DNA of 64,000 nt from Sarocladium kiliense (lineage: Eukaryota > Ascomycota > Sordariomycetes > Hypocreales > Sarocladiaceae), in contig JAUZTG010000041.1 in assembly GCA_030734395.1 (NCBI GenBank), positions 930,001 through 994,000 of the forward strand, in the 5' to 3' direction. Both the position numbers and the translations under genes were made by a program. The first letter of the stretch is position 1. Each line of letters begins with the position of its first letter. Positions 42,257-52,939 of the stretch are shown piece after piece. Below the pieces are notes generated by a model. That model was not told the origin of the DNA. It did not search any database and saw only the letters and a program-made list of their open reading frames with translations.

Positions 42257-43921
42257 CTACTCGTAAAGGTACCGAATCTTCTGCCACCCATGGAACACAT
42301 TCGGGGGCTTCTCCGCAGCCAGAACCTCCTCCATGCCATCGAACATGTCAATATCCTCGACACCCCTCACCCACTTCTCCCTCCAAGTGTAAATACGATG
42401 ACCACCATAGATCACGAGGAAGGCAGGGATTCCAATGTATCCGGAAAGGAAGTCGCCAACATTCCACTCAGACGGGAAGAAGACATTAAATCCGTTGAGA
42501 AGGAGGAGAATGAAAGACATCACGCCGGCAAAGTAGATGCCATAAGGCTGGAACCAGGCGTGGTACACTGGCTCAACGTTGTGGTGATCACAGCTCTTGC
42601 GGAAGCGCATATAGATGTAAGTGCAGCACATCCAGCTGATGTAACCTGAGGAGTTGGTGACATTGATCAGCCAGTTGAAGACTGTGAGACTGGTGCTCGA
42701 GAGGCTCAGATAGGCCAGAAGACTCAGACACGCACTTGCGCCAACGGCAGGCCACGGCACACCATGCTTGTTGCAGTGCTTGAAGATCTTGGGAGCTGAG
42801 CCAGCGACGGCGAGCGAGTAAAGGTTGCGAGATGCCTGGTAGAGGAAGGCGTTGCCGGCAGTTGCGGCAGACAGGACGATACCGGCGTTGACGATGCTGT
42901 CCAGAACAGGGATACCGGCGTTCTTGATAGCGACGATGAAGGGAGACTTGGCCGAGCCAGCTCCAAGGAGGCCTTCATCATTGTAGGGGCAGATCATGCC
43001 AATCATGATCATCATGGGGATGAAGAGAATGATCATACGCCAGATGTAGCGCTTCGCAGCACGAGGAAGGTTGTAACGTGGAGACTGCATCTCACCGGCC
43101 GTAACGATCATGTACTCAGGCGCGAGAACGAATGCGAATGAGGACAGGGCCAGGCAGCGAAGGAAGGCGAGGAAGCGGCCGGTGTCACCCTCCAAGATAT
43201 ATGTGTTTGTTGCTCCTGGATCGTTCCAGTATCCGAAGCCAGTCCGCTTGTGGTCTGGGCCACCTCCAAGGGTAAGGCAAAAAGACATAAGAATGAGTCC
43301 AACAATGAGCACGAGCTTCATGCCCGCGCTCCAGAACTCAACCTCGCCGAACCAGCGTACAGGAAGGAAGTTGGTTGCAACGATGATGACGAGAAGAATT
43401 GACATCCAAACAGCGGAATTGACTCCAGGGTTCCAGTAATCGACCAAGAGGGCAACAGCAGTAAGTTCGTAGGGAACCAGGATACCCAGTGAGTACCAAT
43501 ATAGGTATCCCAGTGCGAAGCCCATACTGCTAGAAACGTATTTGTGTCCATAAAAGCTCATGGTACCGCCGTGAACAGGCATGTAGCTGGCTACCTCGGC
43601 GATGCCAGTCATGATAGCGTATGTAATAGCGCAGAGAATAGAGTAGGCGAGAAGCAGGAACAGAGGACCGCCGGTACGCAGAACAAGGGCAGTTCCGATG
43701 AAGATGGAAGTACCAATGGCACCGCCAATAGCGATCATTTGAGAGTGGCGAGGCTTGAAACCACGGTGAGTGGTATGCTCACCGTTGCTCGACCAGCCAA
43801 TGTTGTCTTCTGTTGAAGGAGCTTCCATGTCGTAGCTGCTGCCGACGGCTTTCTCTCCGGCTGAGCCCTTGGTATCTGACATAGAGGCTGGCCGGCCGAG
43901 CATTTCTGTGGGAGCAGCCAT
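42257..43921 (-). CDS. Amino-acid permease (APC superfamily, fungal YAT family)
   Basis: Plasma-membrane H+-coupled amino-acid (or amine) importer. Single exon, 554 aa from ATG 43921. A 58-residue polar N-terminus precedes twelve hydrophobic segments. YAT marks: HRGFKPRHSQMIAIGGAIGT (TM1 entry), GIAEVASYMPVHGG, FALGYLYWYSLGILVPYELT, a long loop with KRTGFGYWNDPGATNTY, AGEMQSPRYNLPRAAKRYIW, and in TM8-10 NAFLYQASRNLYSLAVAG followed by KHGVPWPAVG. It belongs with Gap1/Dip5/Agp2-type permeases rather than the Uga4 GABA/choline group, so the substrate may be an amino acid or a polyamine-like compound. GATA sites lie upstream (44098, 44215). It is flanked by the UGA3-like factor and a UGA2-like dehydrogenase on the same strand. 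Confidence 0.9.
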   Translation of the reverse strand: MAAPTEMLGRPASMSDTKGSAGEKAVGSSYDMEAPSTEDNIGWSSNGEHTTHRGFKPRHSQMIAIGGAIGTSIFIGTALVLRTGGPLFLLLAYSILCAITYAIMTGIAEVASYMPVHGGTMSFYGHKYVSSSMGFALGYLYWYSLGILVPYELTAVALLVDYWNPGVNSAVWMSILLVIIVATNFLPVRWFGEVEFWSAGMKLVLIVGLILMSFCLTLGGGPDHKRTGFGYWNDPGATNTYILEGDTGRFLAFLRCLALSSFAFVLAPEYMIVTAGEMQSPRYNLPRAAKRYIWRMIILFIPMMIMIGMICPYNDEGLLGAGSAKSPFIVAIKNAGIPVLDSIVNAGIVLSAATAGNAFLYQASRNLYSLAVAGSAPKIFKHCNKHGVPWPAVGASACLSLLAYLSLSSTSLTVFNWLINVTNSSGYISWMCCTYIYMRFRKSCDHHNVEPVYHAWFQPYGIYFAGVMSFILLLLNGFNVFFPSEWNVGDFLSGYIGIPAFLVIYGGHRIYTWREKWVRGVEDIDMFDGMEEVLAAEKPPNVFHGWQKIRYLYE

Positions 43922-44799
43922 GGCCAAGTTGGAAGGATTGAAAGATGTTATAAGAAAACTTGTGTTGATGACTTGGCGTCAGGAATGGACCTGATGGAGA
44001 GTGATGGAGAAAATCGAGAGGATGCAAGGCACGGCTTATATGTCGGTCCTAGTAGGGGGATGATGTCTTGCGTCCAGACTTTTGACCCGTACTAAGATGA
44101 TAGCATACTGATTAGCAGCCTGCGGGCGTAGCATGCCCAGAAAGAGTCCATGGGATTGAAAGGGTACCGATTCGCATATTGTTCTGGGAGCAGTGGGCGA
44201 AGGAGGCTGCTGGCAGATAAGCCAGTCGCAAGCTATTTGCCGCGCTGTCACGAGTGGACGCACCCTCCCATGCGGTTCCCCAGATTCTGGAGATACGCAC
44301 AGACCAGAAAGGATGATCCCTTGAACAGGGCTGCGAGGGAAAAGTGGCAGTCATGAGCGAGGTGGAGGAGTGTCTGACTCGTGCACGCTAGTCGGATGCG
44401 AGGTGGGTTATGAGCTTCACGACACGGGAGGCGGTATGCGGATTTCTTGGTTATCATCGAGCTGAATGTGGGAAATGACGATTATACTGGAGACTTCTCC
44501 CCGCATGAGATCTGTGCATTTACGTAAATGATTGCTCTGCTTCTCCAGGTTCGCGTAAGTGAATCCGGGGCAGGTTGGTAATGTGACTCGGGCAAGGAAA
44601 TGGGAAGTCATCGGTCGACTTATGTCTAGAGACACGAAATCCTTAGCAGACAATAAATGACTAGAGGAATTCAAGGCAATAATTGTTGTCGTCGAGGTAA
44701 TGTTGAAAATCAATGTGCTATTGCATAGCAAATCACCACAGACAGCGAAGCGATTTGAGATGGTGGACATAACCCGTAAATTTTACTGATATATATGAT
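43922..44799 (-). promoter_or_regulatory. Permease promoter and dehydrogenase 3' flank
   Basis: About 880 bp without a gene. It contains HGATAR sites at 44098-44103 and 44215-44220, candidate nitrogen-regulator sites upstream of the permease. Confidence 0.45.
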
Positions 44800-46588
44800 C
44801 TAAATATGTGATCTATGAACAACAGCAACATTTCCGGTAATAATGCTTTTGAGCTCTGTGTAGTCCTCAAGTCCAAACTTGCTACCTTCTCGTCCCAGGC
44901 CTGACTGCTTGATACCACCGAAACTGCAAAGAACAGGGGGTTAGTTAAGGTGCCTCAAATAATAGGAAGGAAATAAGTCAAGCTTTACAACGTTGGAAAG
45001 CACTTACGGAACAGGAGCGTCTGAGATGGCACTAGTATTGATCGCAACCATGCCAGCCTGCAGCTGCTCGGAGACCCGAGTTGCTCTGCTTGCATTGCCT
45101 GTAAAGAGGTACGACGCCAGACCAACATCGCAATTATTGGCAGCCTCAACGACCTCCTCCTCGGTTTCGAACGGCAGGATTGTGGCAACAGGACCGAAGA
45201 TTTCCTCGTGGAAGATGCGCATCTTGTTCGTAACATTTGTGATGATCGTTGGCTCGTAGAATTGGGATCCTATTTGACACATTCGTTAGCAAATGCTTAC
45301 AGCTGGCATGGCGCTTTGTAAAAGACGAGGTGTATCGGGCTTACCAATGTCAGTGCGCCTCTTGCCACCGACAACGATCTTTGCGCCCTGCTTGACGGCG
45401 TCCTGGACGAGGCCATCTACTTTGTCTACCGCAGCTTCGGTAATCAAGGGACCGTGTGTAGTAGCGGCATCCGAGCCAGGGCCAATCTTGAAGCCTTCCA
45501 CAGCTTTGACGAAGCGACGAAGGAGCTCATCGTGAACGCATTTTTGTATATAGATGCGGTTTGCACAAACGCAAGTCTGGCCGCTGACCTTGAACTTAGC
45601 CCCAACAAGATGCGTAAGAGCAAGGTCCAAATCGGCATCGTCGAACACAATAAATGGAGCATTGCCGCCTAGCTCGAGACTCATCTTCTTGATAGAATTG
45701 CTGGACTGCGACATTAGCAGCCTGCCGACCCGGGTCGACCCTGTGAATGAGATCTTGCGGATGATGGGGGAAGAACACAGGAGCTGGCCGATTTGAGGAG
45801 TGTTGTTGAGCGCACTGACGATGTTGAACACGCCTTTTGGAACACCTGCACGAACTGCTAGGACGGCGAGGGCGGTTGAGCTGAAGGGAGTTTCGCCGGG
45901 AGACTTGAGAACGACAGTGCAGCCTGCTGCCAATGCTGGAGCGACCTTTCGAGTGACCATGCCGGCAGGGAAGTTCCATCTAGCGAGGTTCAGAGTCAGT
46001 GTCCAGTTTACTGCAATCATTCGGGTCTTGAGTGCCTTCACTCACGGTGTAATCAGACCACAAACACCAACAGGCTCGCGAACAACATTCACACGGAACG
46101 AGGAGTTGCTATGCGGCACGACATCACCGTAGATGCGCGGTGCCTCCTCCGAAAACCACTCGAGGAAGCTCGCAGCGAACATGACCTCGCCCTCGCCATC
46201 TGGTTTCGCCTTGCCATTTTCAAGGGTAATAATCTTTGCCAAATCCTGCTTGTTCTCGATGACGAGGTCATACCACTTCCGCAGAATGCGACCTCTCTCG
46301 CGACCAGACTTGGATCGCCATGCTGGGAATGCGGCTGCGGCTGCCTGGATGGCGGTTTCGGTGTCTTGTGTTGTTGATTCGGGGAAATTTCCAAGGACGT
46401 TACCGGTCGCGGGGTCTATAGTGTGAGGAGTTGTAGGTTAATATTTGTCTTGACAATCGGGAAGAGTTCTGCTCGCACTGACCAGTGACGTTGAACGTCT
46501 GCTTGGAGGCAGAATGAACCCATTGGTTGTCAATGAAGTTCAGGCCTTGGATAAGACTTGGATCTTGAAGATCGAATGCTGAAGCCAT
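44800..46588 (-). CDS. Succinate-semialdehyde dehydrogenase (UGA2/GabD-type ALDH)
   Basis: NAD(P)+-dependent aldehyde dehydrogenase; relatives oxidise succinate semialdehyde, the last step of GABA breakdown. Five minus-strand exons, 46483-46588, 46046-46415, 45345-45979, 45008-45269 and 44800-44923, join in frame to 498 aa, close to yeast Uga2. Family marks: GLITPWNFPAGMVTRKVAPA (across a splice), GCTVVLKSPGETPFS, ISFTGSTRVGRLLM, the catalytic Glu in SLELGGNAPFIVFDDADLD, the catalytic Cys in GQTCVCANRIYIQ, IFGPVATILPFE, and the SSADH-type end GMVAINTSAISDAPVPFGGI followed by KQSGLGREGSKFGLEDY. No mitochondrial presequence is obvious, so it is probably cytosolic. It is divergent from the RidA-amine oxidase gene across 705 bp. 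Related enzymes can also take aminobutyraldehyde, so the substrate needs assay. Confidence 0.92.
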
Positions 46589-47293
46589 GGCGATATTTGA
46601 AGCTACCTCTTACGAGTAGACAGCTGTGATTAGGATGAAATGTTGCTCTTCGATGGCCTGATCCTAGAGTTGAAGATTGAGGAGCTCAAGTATGATGTGA
46701 TGGGAAGTCTGATCAGACGATGTCAACATGCCAGGTCATACCTCGAAGACTTGTCATGAATAACTCAATCCATTACCACGACCCTGAGTCGCATCCGCGG
46801 TGGCATCTAAGCGGCATTCTGGAATTGGAAGTCCTGAGCGACGGCTTATACGCGGCGTAGTTGGAAAACCGGGGCCGCCGTTCAAGGGTCCGGCTTGGAG
46901 TGCCACTTCATGCGCGCCCAGAAACGTGACTACTGGGCCTGGAATTGTTCTTTAAGTAATAGATACGCTCGATAAGAGATCGCGGGGCAATCTAGACGAG
47001 GGAATGTGGTTCGAGCTGCAGATCCAGGCCCATTGTCTTCAGCACCCCCTTCTCTCGCCCGCCAGAAGGGGAAGTCTCACGCAGAACATCTCCATGTTCG
47101 GTTCCGGTCCTCAAGGGTCTCGACAATAGAGTCTTGATAAGGGATTGTACGGTGTTCGTCCAGTCTGTCTAATAAATCGTTGAGCAGACAGCTTGAGCTG
47201 CCTGTCCCTTCTCAATTCACAATCACTCAATCCGCTGCTCCTGCATACACGGCGTCTCATCGACTATCTCACGAGACATCCTCTTAAACCACA
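46589..47293. promoter_or_regulatory. Shared divergent promoter, SSADH and RidA-amine oxidase
   Basis: A 705-bp spacer with two GATAAG sites (46971-46976 and 47136-47141) and a CCGCGG palindrome at 46795-46800. GATAAG is the fungal nitrogen (AreA/NIT2) site. CGG-containing palindromes are the usual targets of Zn2Cys6 factors such as the UGA3-like protein encoded nearby. Co-regulation of the two flanking genes is inferred. Confidence 0.5.
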
Positions 47294-49193
47294 ATGACAC
47301 GGCAACGGGGAGCTGAGGCTCTTGACCTCGACAACACCAAGTCTGCCTACTATGCGCCGGCAAGCATCGCTCCTCCAGGCAGCAGGACGATCCATGTCTC
47401 TGGCCAGCCAGGAAGCTCCAAGAGTGGCTTCGTGCCAGCCGATTATGAGTCGCAGATCCATCTCGCACTTCTGAACCTCCGTCGCATTCTCTTGACGGCC
47501 GGCGCATGCGTTCGCGACATCACAAAACTGACTTTGTTCATTGTCAACTACGATCCCGCACAACGCAAACACACAAAGCACATCCAGCGCTTCCTCGCAG
47601 GCCATCGCCCAGCAATCACCCTCATCCCAGTCTCACAGCTCGCTGTGCCTTCATGGCTTTTCGAGATCGACGCTGTGATTGTTGCGCCTGAGACTCCTGC
47701 CCCAGTGCCTCGTCCAGTTGCGAGCAGCACGGCCGAGGAGGTTGACGTTGTCGTTATTGGAGCTGGCATTGCTGGTCTGACAGCCGCGACTGATGTGCGC
47801 AAGGCTGGTCTCTCATGCGTCGTTCTCGAAGCGCGTGATCGCGTGGGTGGCAAGACTTGGAGCCAGAATGTTGTTCACGGTGAGGGCATGGTTGACCTCG
47901 GTGCGGCTTGGATCAACGATGTGAACCAGAGCAAGGTCTATGCATTGGCAAAGCGGTACGGTGCCGAGATCCTTGAGCAGAACACCACTGGAAAGTGCGT
48001 ACTTGAAGACGAGGACGGTGTCATTTCGACTTTCGAGTACGGCCAGTTGCCCAACGTAAGTTATCGCCCTGTGTCATTCACAATCGCAGCATGTTAGTAT
48101 GGTGAAGACTAACACGGCTATGTAGTTTGACGCTGCCGCCCAACGAGACGTTGCCCGAATCCGCGACATGGTCGAGGCCGACTGCCAGTCTCTTGACCTC
48201 CAGAGGCCAGAGAGCACCGAACTCGATTCTATGACATTCGAGGCGTACCTCCGCTCTCGCGGTGCCACCAAGGAAGCTATCCTGACCGCCAGCGTCTGGA
48301 CCCGTGCTATGCTCGGGCAGAACCCTAGCGAGATCTCTGCGCTCTACTTCCTCAGCTACTGCCGGTCAGGAGGCGGCCTTCTTCAGATGCGATCTGATCG
48401 CAAGGGCGGTGGCCAGCATCTGAGGATCCGACAGGGCATGCAAGTCATGTCTCTGGGACTTGCCAAGGATCTTGGTGAAGGAACTATCCGTCTTTCGAGC
48501 CCTGTTGAATCAGTCATTCAGCAGCAGGAAGGGGTCGAGGTTATTGTCAAGGGTGGAAAGACTTTCCGTGCCCGCAAGGTCATTACTACTATTCCGACAC
48601 CAGCCATCCGGTCCATCGAGTTCTACCCGCCTCTCCCCTTGGCTAAACAGGCGTGGATCGATTCTACCACCTATGGCTACTACACAAAGGCCATGATGGT
48701 CTTCAAGACCCCCTTCTGGGTTGAGAAAGGCTACTGTGGTCTAATCCAATCCTTCACCGGTCCTGCTTCCGTCATCCGCGACACCTGCAGCGAGCCTGAC
48801 AAGAAGTACGTCCTTACCTGCTTCATGTCCGCCGATGCAGGTCGCGCATGGGCAGCTCTTCCCACCCGCCAGCGTGAACAGGCTCTTGTTGCGCAAATCG
48901 GCAAGCTTTACGGTTCGGAGATGGAGGCTGAGAGGGACTTTGTCGAGATGGTCACCTACGAGTGGACAAAGGATGAGTACTCGGGTTGGGGCTGCCCTTG
49001 CACGTCTTTGACTCCTGGTGTTTTGGATCTTCTTGGAGGAGATGCTTTGAGGGCACCATCTGGGAACCTTCACTGGGCTGGGACGGAGACGGCGGCTGAG
49101 TGGAAGGGATATATTGAGGGTGCGCTTCGGAGCGGAGAGCGTGCGGCTGCGGAAGTGGTAACTGGACTCACTCATGTCAATTCGCGCCTGTAG
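47294..49193 (+). CDS. RidA (YjgF/UK114) - flavin monoamine oxidase fusion protein
   Basis: Exons 47294-48055 and 48126-49193 (70-nt intron), 609 aa. Residues about 10-131 form a complete RidA/YjgF-like domain (TIHVSGQPG, LLNLRRILLTAGACVRDITK, FLAGHRPAITLIPV, EIDAVIVAPE). A short Pro-rich linker leads to an amine oxidase domain from residue 150: FAD motif DVVVIGAGIAGLTAATDVRK, EARDRVGGKTWS, GMVDLGAAWI, TKAMMVFKTPFWVEKGYCGL (with the lysine near FAD, about 442) and the C-terminal FAD signature GNLHWAGTETAAEWKGYIEG. Amine oxidases release imines and RidA proteins clear reactive imines/enamines, so the fusion is logical. However, Ile108 replaces the RidA arginine, so deaminase activity is doubtful. 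No signal or C-terminal anchor is seen. The first exon reads continuously through both domains, so the fusion does not depend on a splice guess. Confidence 0.93.
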
Positions 49194-50046
49194 CGATATC
49201 TTGAGGTTAGACATGAAGACGAGTATGAACAAATATTATGCATCAAACGCGCAAATTGAATCATCCGCAGTAATAGTTGAGAAGTGGTGACAGGTCGAGG
49301 CATAATCTTCGTATAAGTCGACAGCCGCAACTTACGGAGGGAGATGCCATTATCATCGCGACGCCACAATTTGTCATAGCTGCCTGTAGTCACTCTTGTC
49401 GACTTGCATCGATCCACGAAACCTACTATTCCAGATGAGAAGAGCTTCACTGATCGCCATTGATAAAGAGCCGAAACCGGACAGACATTCCATTGTCACT
49501 ATCATACAGCATAAACTCACTATGCGACATGGATTGATAAGTGATAGAGAGATCCTGTGGCCTGTTGAACATGCCCAAAGTGTCAGCAAATTGACCCGCT
49601 TGACGATTGGGAGCGCATGGGTAGTTGGGAGCGACGGCAAGTCTAAGCGACACCATTGATCGGCTACTCCAGCTATCGCTTGGGACTTCCTAGACCAAAC
49701 CACCCTCGGTGGAGAGCCGACTTCGGCAAGGACCTTCTGGAATGAAGCGGACAGCTCCACCCAGTCAGTTCTGCGCCGTCATGGCTGTCTACTGATCGAG
49801 ATTAGCATTGAAGCTCCCTTGATGTTCCACTTCCATTCAGGGTTCGCGTTATCAGGATGTTAGTGATCGCTCCCAACTGCTCCCGGGACAAAGAACATGA
49901 AGTCAAGAGGTGTTCGTGCTGGGTCAATCGATGACAGTTAATGAAGAGCTATTAGACGTACGTAGTGTAAATATACCTAGATTTGTTCTGTGAGAAGAAC
50001 AAGTCCGGGGCTTCTTATCCAGACAATTTGTTTTGTTATACACAAA
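49194..50046. other. Intergenic region upstream of the FAD-linked dehydrogenase
   Basis: About 850 bp. A 128-codon minus-strand frame (49374-49760) opens with a non-ATG codon and has no family resemblance. Otherwise I see nothing beyond promoter sequence. Confidence 0.4.
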
Positions 50047-52044
50047 ATGCGGACTACTTCATTGTCATTGCTTCGGCTGGAGCGATTGCGAGCTGCTGCA
50101 TTGAAGTGTGAACAAACGCATCCGTTGACCTCAAGATGCAGCCGACATACTCGCCAATTTTCGCAGCAGAATGCAACTCATCAGCAACACCAGACGAGCA
50201 AGATAACATTGTCCATAGCTATCGCTTCGGGTCTTGCCGCTGGGTGCGCAGGCTATGGCTTGCTTCATCTGAGCAATGAGGCCACCAAGAGCACTTACAC
50301 CAAAGTGCTCAACGAAGCTGCGCTCCCGCAACAACACTATGCCGACATCTCGCAAATGGAGAAGGTTAGTTGCCATTATCTACATATTCATGGATCTTCA
50401 ATGACTAGAAGAAGGCTATCTCCGAGATTCGAACCGAGATCGCCGACCACGACACCATCGTCTCCACCGATCCCGACGACTTACACGCACACGGCTATTC
50501 AGAATGGTCTTCAGTGAACTGCGAAAGACTCCCTGTTGCGGTCGCGTATCCTCGAAATACACAAGATGTCAGCGCTATTGCGAGAATATGCTCAAAATGG
50601 AAAGTGCCGATGATTCCCTACAGCGGCGGCAGCAGCATCGAGGGCCACATTGGCGCGCCTTATGGTGGCATCAGTATCGACTTTGCGTTCATGGACAAAA
50701 TCCTGGAGTATAGACCTGAGGACATGGATGTTACTGTTCAGCCTGGTGTATGTTGGACAGATCTCAACCACGAGATCGCAAAGACAAGCGGGTTATTCTT
50801 CCCAATCGACCCAGGTAAGCCGGCGAAGCCAGAATATTCTTCTTGAAAACAGTAGTCTGTGATTCAGCTTGGTATGCTGACAACTTTTCAGCACCAAGTG
50901 CCAAAATCGGCGGCATGGTTGCAACAAATTGCTCAGGAACGAATGCTGTGAGATATGGCACTATGAGGGACTGGGTTGTGAACCTGACAGTCGTCCTGGC
51001 GGATGGCTCTGTCATCAAAACCCGCAGGCGGCCTCGCAAAAGCTCTGCCGGATACTTCCTCAACGGTCTCTTTGTTGGGTCTGAGGGGACTTTGGGCATC
51101 GTCACTGAAGCTACCTTGAAGCTCGCAGTCATCCCTGAACAACAGTCCGTTGCCGTTGTTTCATTTCCCACGTTGCGAGAAGCTGTCTCAGCAGCTACCG
51201 CTGTAATCAGGAAGGGTGTACCAGTCGCAGCAGTTGAACTCATGGATGATGTGCAGATGCGCATCGTCAACGAGGGTGGCGAGACGGGACGTAGTTGGGC
51301 TGAAGCTCCAACGCTGTTCTTCAAATTCTCGGGGTCCCAGGCAGGAGTCGATGACAACATTCAGACTGTGCAGAAAGTAATCAAGCCATTTCAGCCCAGT
51401 GTCTTCGAATGGGCGAAGGATCGTCGGGAGCAGGAGGTTCTTTGGTCAGCGAGAAAGCAATCACTCTGGTCCCTTCTGGCGCTAAGAGGCGAGGGTGAGG
51501 TTTTATGTAAGTCACTGCCCAATCAGCCTTGGAGATGCGGTTTCAACGCTGATACCGTTGCATAGGGAATACCGATGTCGCTGTGCCGCTCAGTCGCCTC
51601 GCAGACATCATCGAGAAGAGTTCTGCAGACATTACCCGTCTGGGTCTCAAGGCAACCGTCAAGGGACATGTCGGCGACGGAAACTTCCACGAGAACATCA
51701 CATATAACCCATCAAATGAAGAAGAAACGGCCAAGGTCAAGCAAGCTGTCAAGAACATGGTCAAGAATGCTTTGGAGATGGAGGGCACCTGCACAGGTGA
51801 GCATGGCATCGGGCTCGGGAAGAAAGCTGCATTGGCGCAAGAAGTTGGTGCAGACACTATTCTCGTGATGGTAAGTTCATGGATTCTGGTGACGATATAC
51901 TGCAAATGACGTATAAAGCTAAATGCTGGTAGAAACTGCTCAAAGCGACGCTCGATCCTGCTTGGATACTGTAGGTCATCCCCCTTTTTTACAACGGAGA
52001 ACTGTTACCGACTCTTCTGCAGGAATCCGGGTAAAGTCTTGTAA
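50047..52044 (+). CDS. Mitochondrial FAD-linked D-lactate dehydrogenase-type oxidoreductase
   Basis: FAD-binding type 4 / FAD-oxidase C protein related to D-lactate dehydrogenase (cytochrome) and D-2-hydroxyglutarate dehydrogenase. Six exons: 50047-50364, 50409-50814, 50892-51506, 51566-51870, 51933-51970 and 52023-52044; 567 aa. The basic, acid-poor N-terminus (MRTTSLSLLRLERLRAAALK) and one hydrophobic helix (LSIAIASGLAAGCAGYGLLHL) look like a mitochondrial inner-membrane presequence. FAD-domain marks: VAYPRNTQDVSAIARICSKW, IPYSGGSSIEGH, MDVTVQPGVCW, AKIGGMVATNCSGTNAVRYG and GLFVGSEGTLGIVTEATLKL. The C-terminal domain has GHVGDGNFHENI and CTGEHGIGLGKK with the metal-binding histidines, ending DPAWILNPGKVL. 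At the first intron, three adjacent AG sites leave the exact acceptor uncertain by one or two lysines. Confidence 0.92.
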
Positions 52045-52939
52045 GTAATGGTTGCTTCTTGAAGCCTCTGAGGGTTGGCTGGTATGGTTCCCTTGAGGAA
52101 AGCACTTCGAATTCAGGAGCAGAGGTGAATGGGGAATCCGAGCATGGAATCTTATCTTAATTGCGCGATTTCAAGCTACTTCGAGGGCTCTTGGAGGAGG
52201 ATTTGCCTAAGAAAGATGTTAAAATATATAAGAAAACAAAAAAGTGAGGCACGATCACCGGAACATCATTATTGCTAGCATTCTCAGCACAAACGTCTGT
52301 CCTTCCACTACCCGGTTTCTTCACAGAATTGCCTATCGGTCTTATTCCAGCTCGCGACGTCGCCATTGAGAGAAGAGAGAACGAGTATGGTCCACATCAA
52401 CTGAGACAAGGGGTGATCAGGTAGGGCTTGAAGAGCTGAATCAGACCCTGAGGCGGCAAGTGAAACAAGAAAGCTGATGGTGGTGGCGTAAGGTTATCGG
52501 CTCCGAGCCGTCATGCCTCTACCAAACTAGGGTGTGTTTACTCAGGGAACATAAGTAGAACAGTGAGGCGAACACCAGCAAAGAATCCACGTCACCTGCA
52601 GGCGGAATGTTGACATTAGATATCGGGCATCACCCACTAGGGACGCGTACCGGAGAGGGATGGGAAATAAGTAGGCTGAGGGTGACGAAGTTCGAGCTCG
52701 GCTCTGACGCACAACAAAAACAAAACCAGCATGGGATACAGGCGGTCAAGTCAAGGCCACTATCTTCTTCGACATAGCCTGCAAGCAATGCCAACTGGCT
52801 GATCCATACCTCGAGAGGCGACTGCTCATTATGGAAGCCCTGTTGGGAGCTCAAAATACTTGGAATGAAGGTACTCATTAACATCATGATGCTATTTCTG
52901 CCATGTATGACATGCAAGGCCCACCTGGGGCCAGCGCTT
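52045..52939. other. Convergent 3' flanks, dehydrogenase and calcineurin B
   Basis: About 900 bp; no gene supported. An A/T-rich patch at 52215-52245 is a plausible site of 3'-end formation. Confidence 0.4.

Noticed and set aside
49374..49760. A 128-codon minus-strand frame between the amine oxidase and FAD-dehydrogenase genes
   Set aside because: It starts with a non-ATG codon and shows no conserved features; treated as chance.
50425..50436. GATTCGAACC resembling a tRNA B box
   Set aside because: It lies within exon 2 of the FAD-dehydrogenase gene and has no matching A box or cloverleaf around it.
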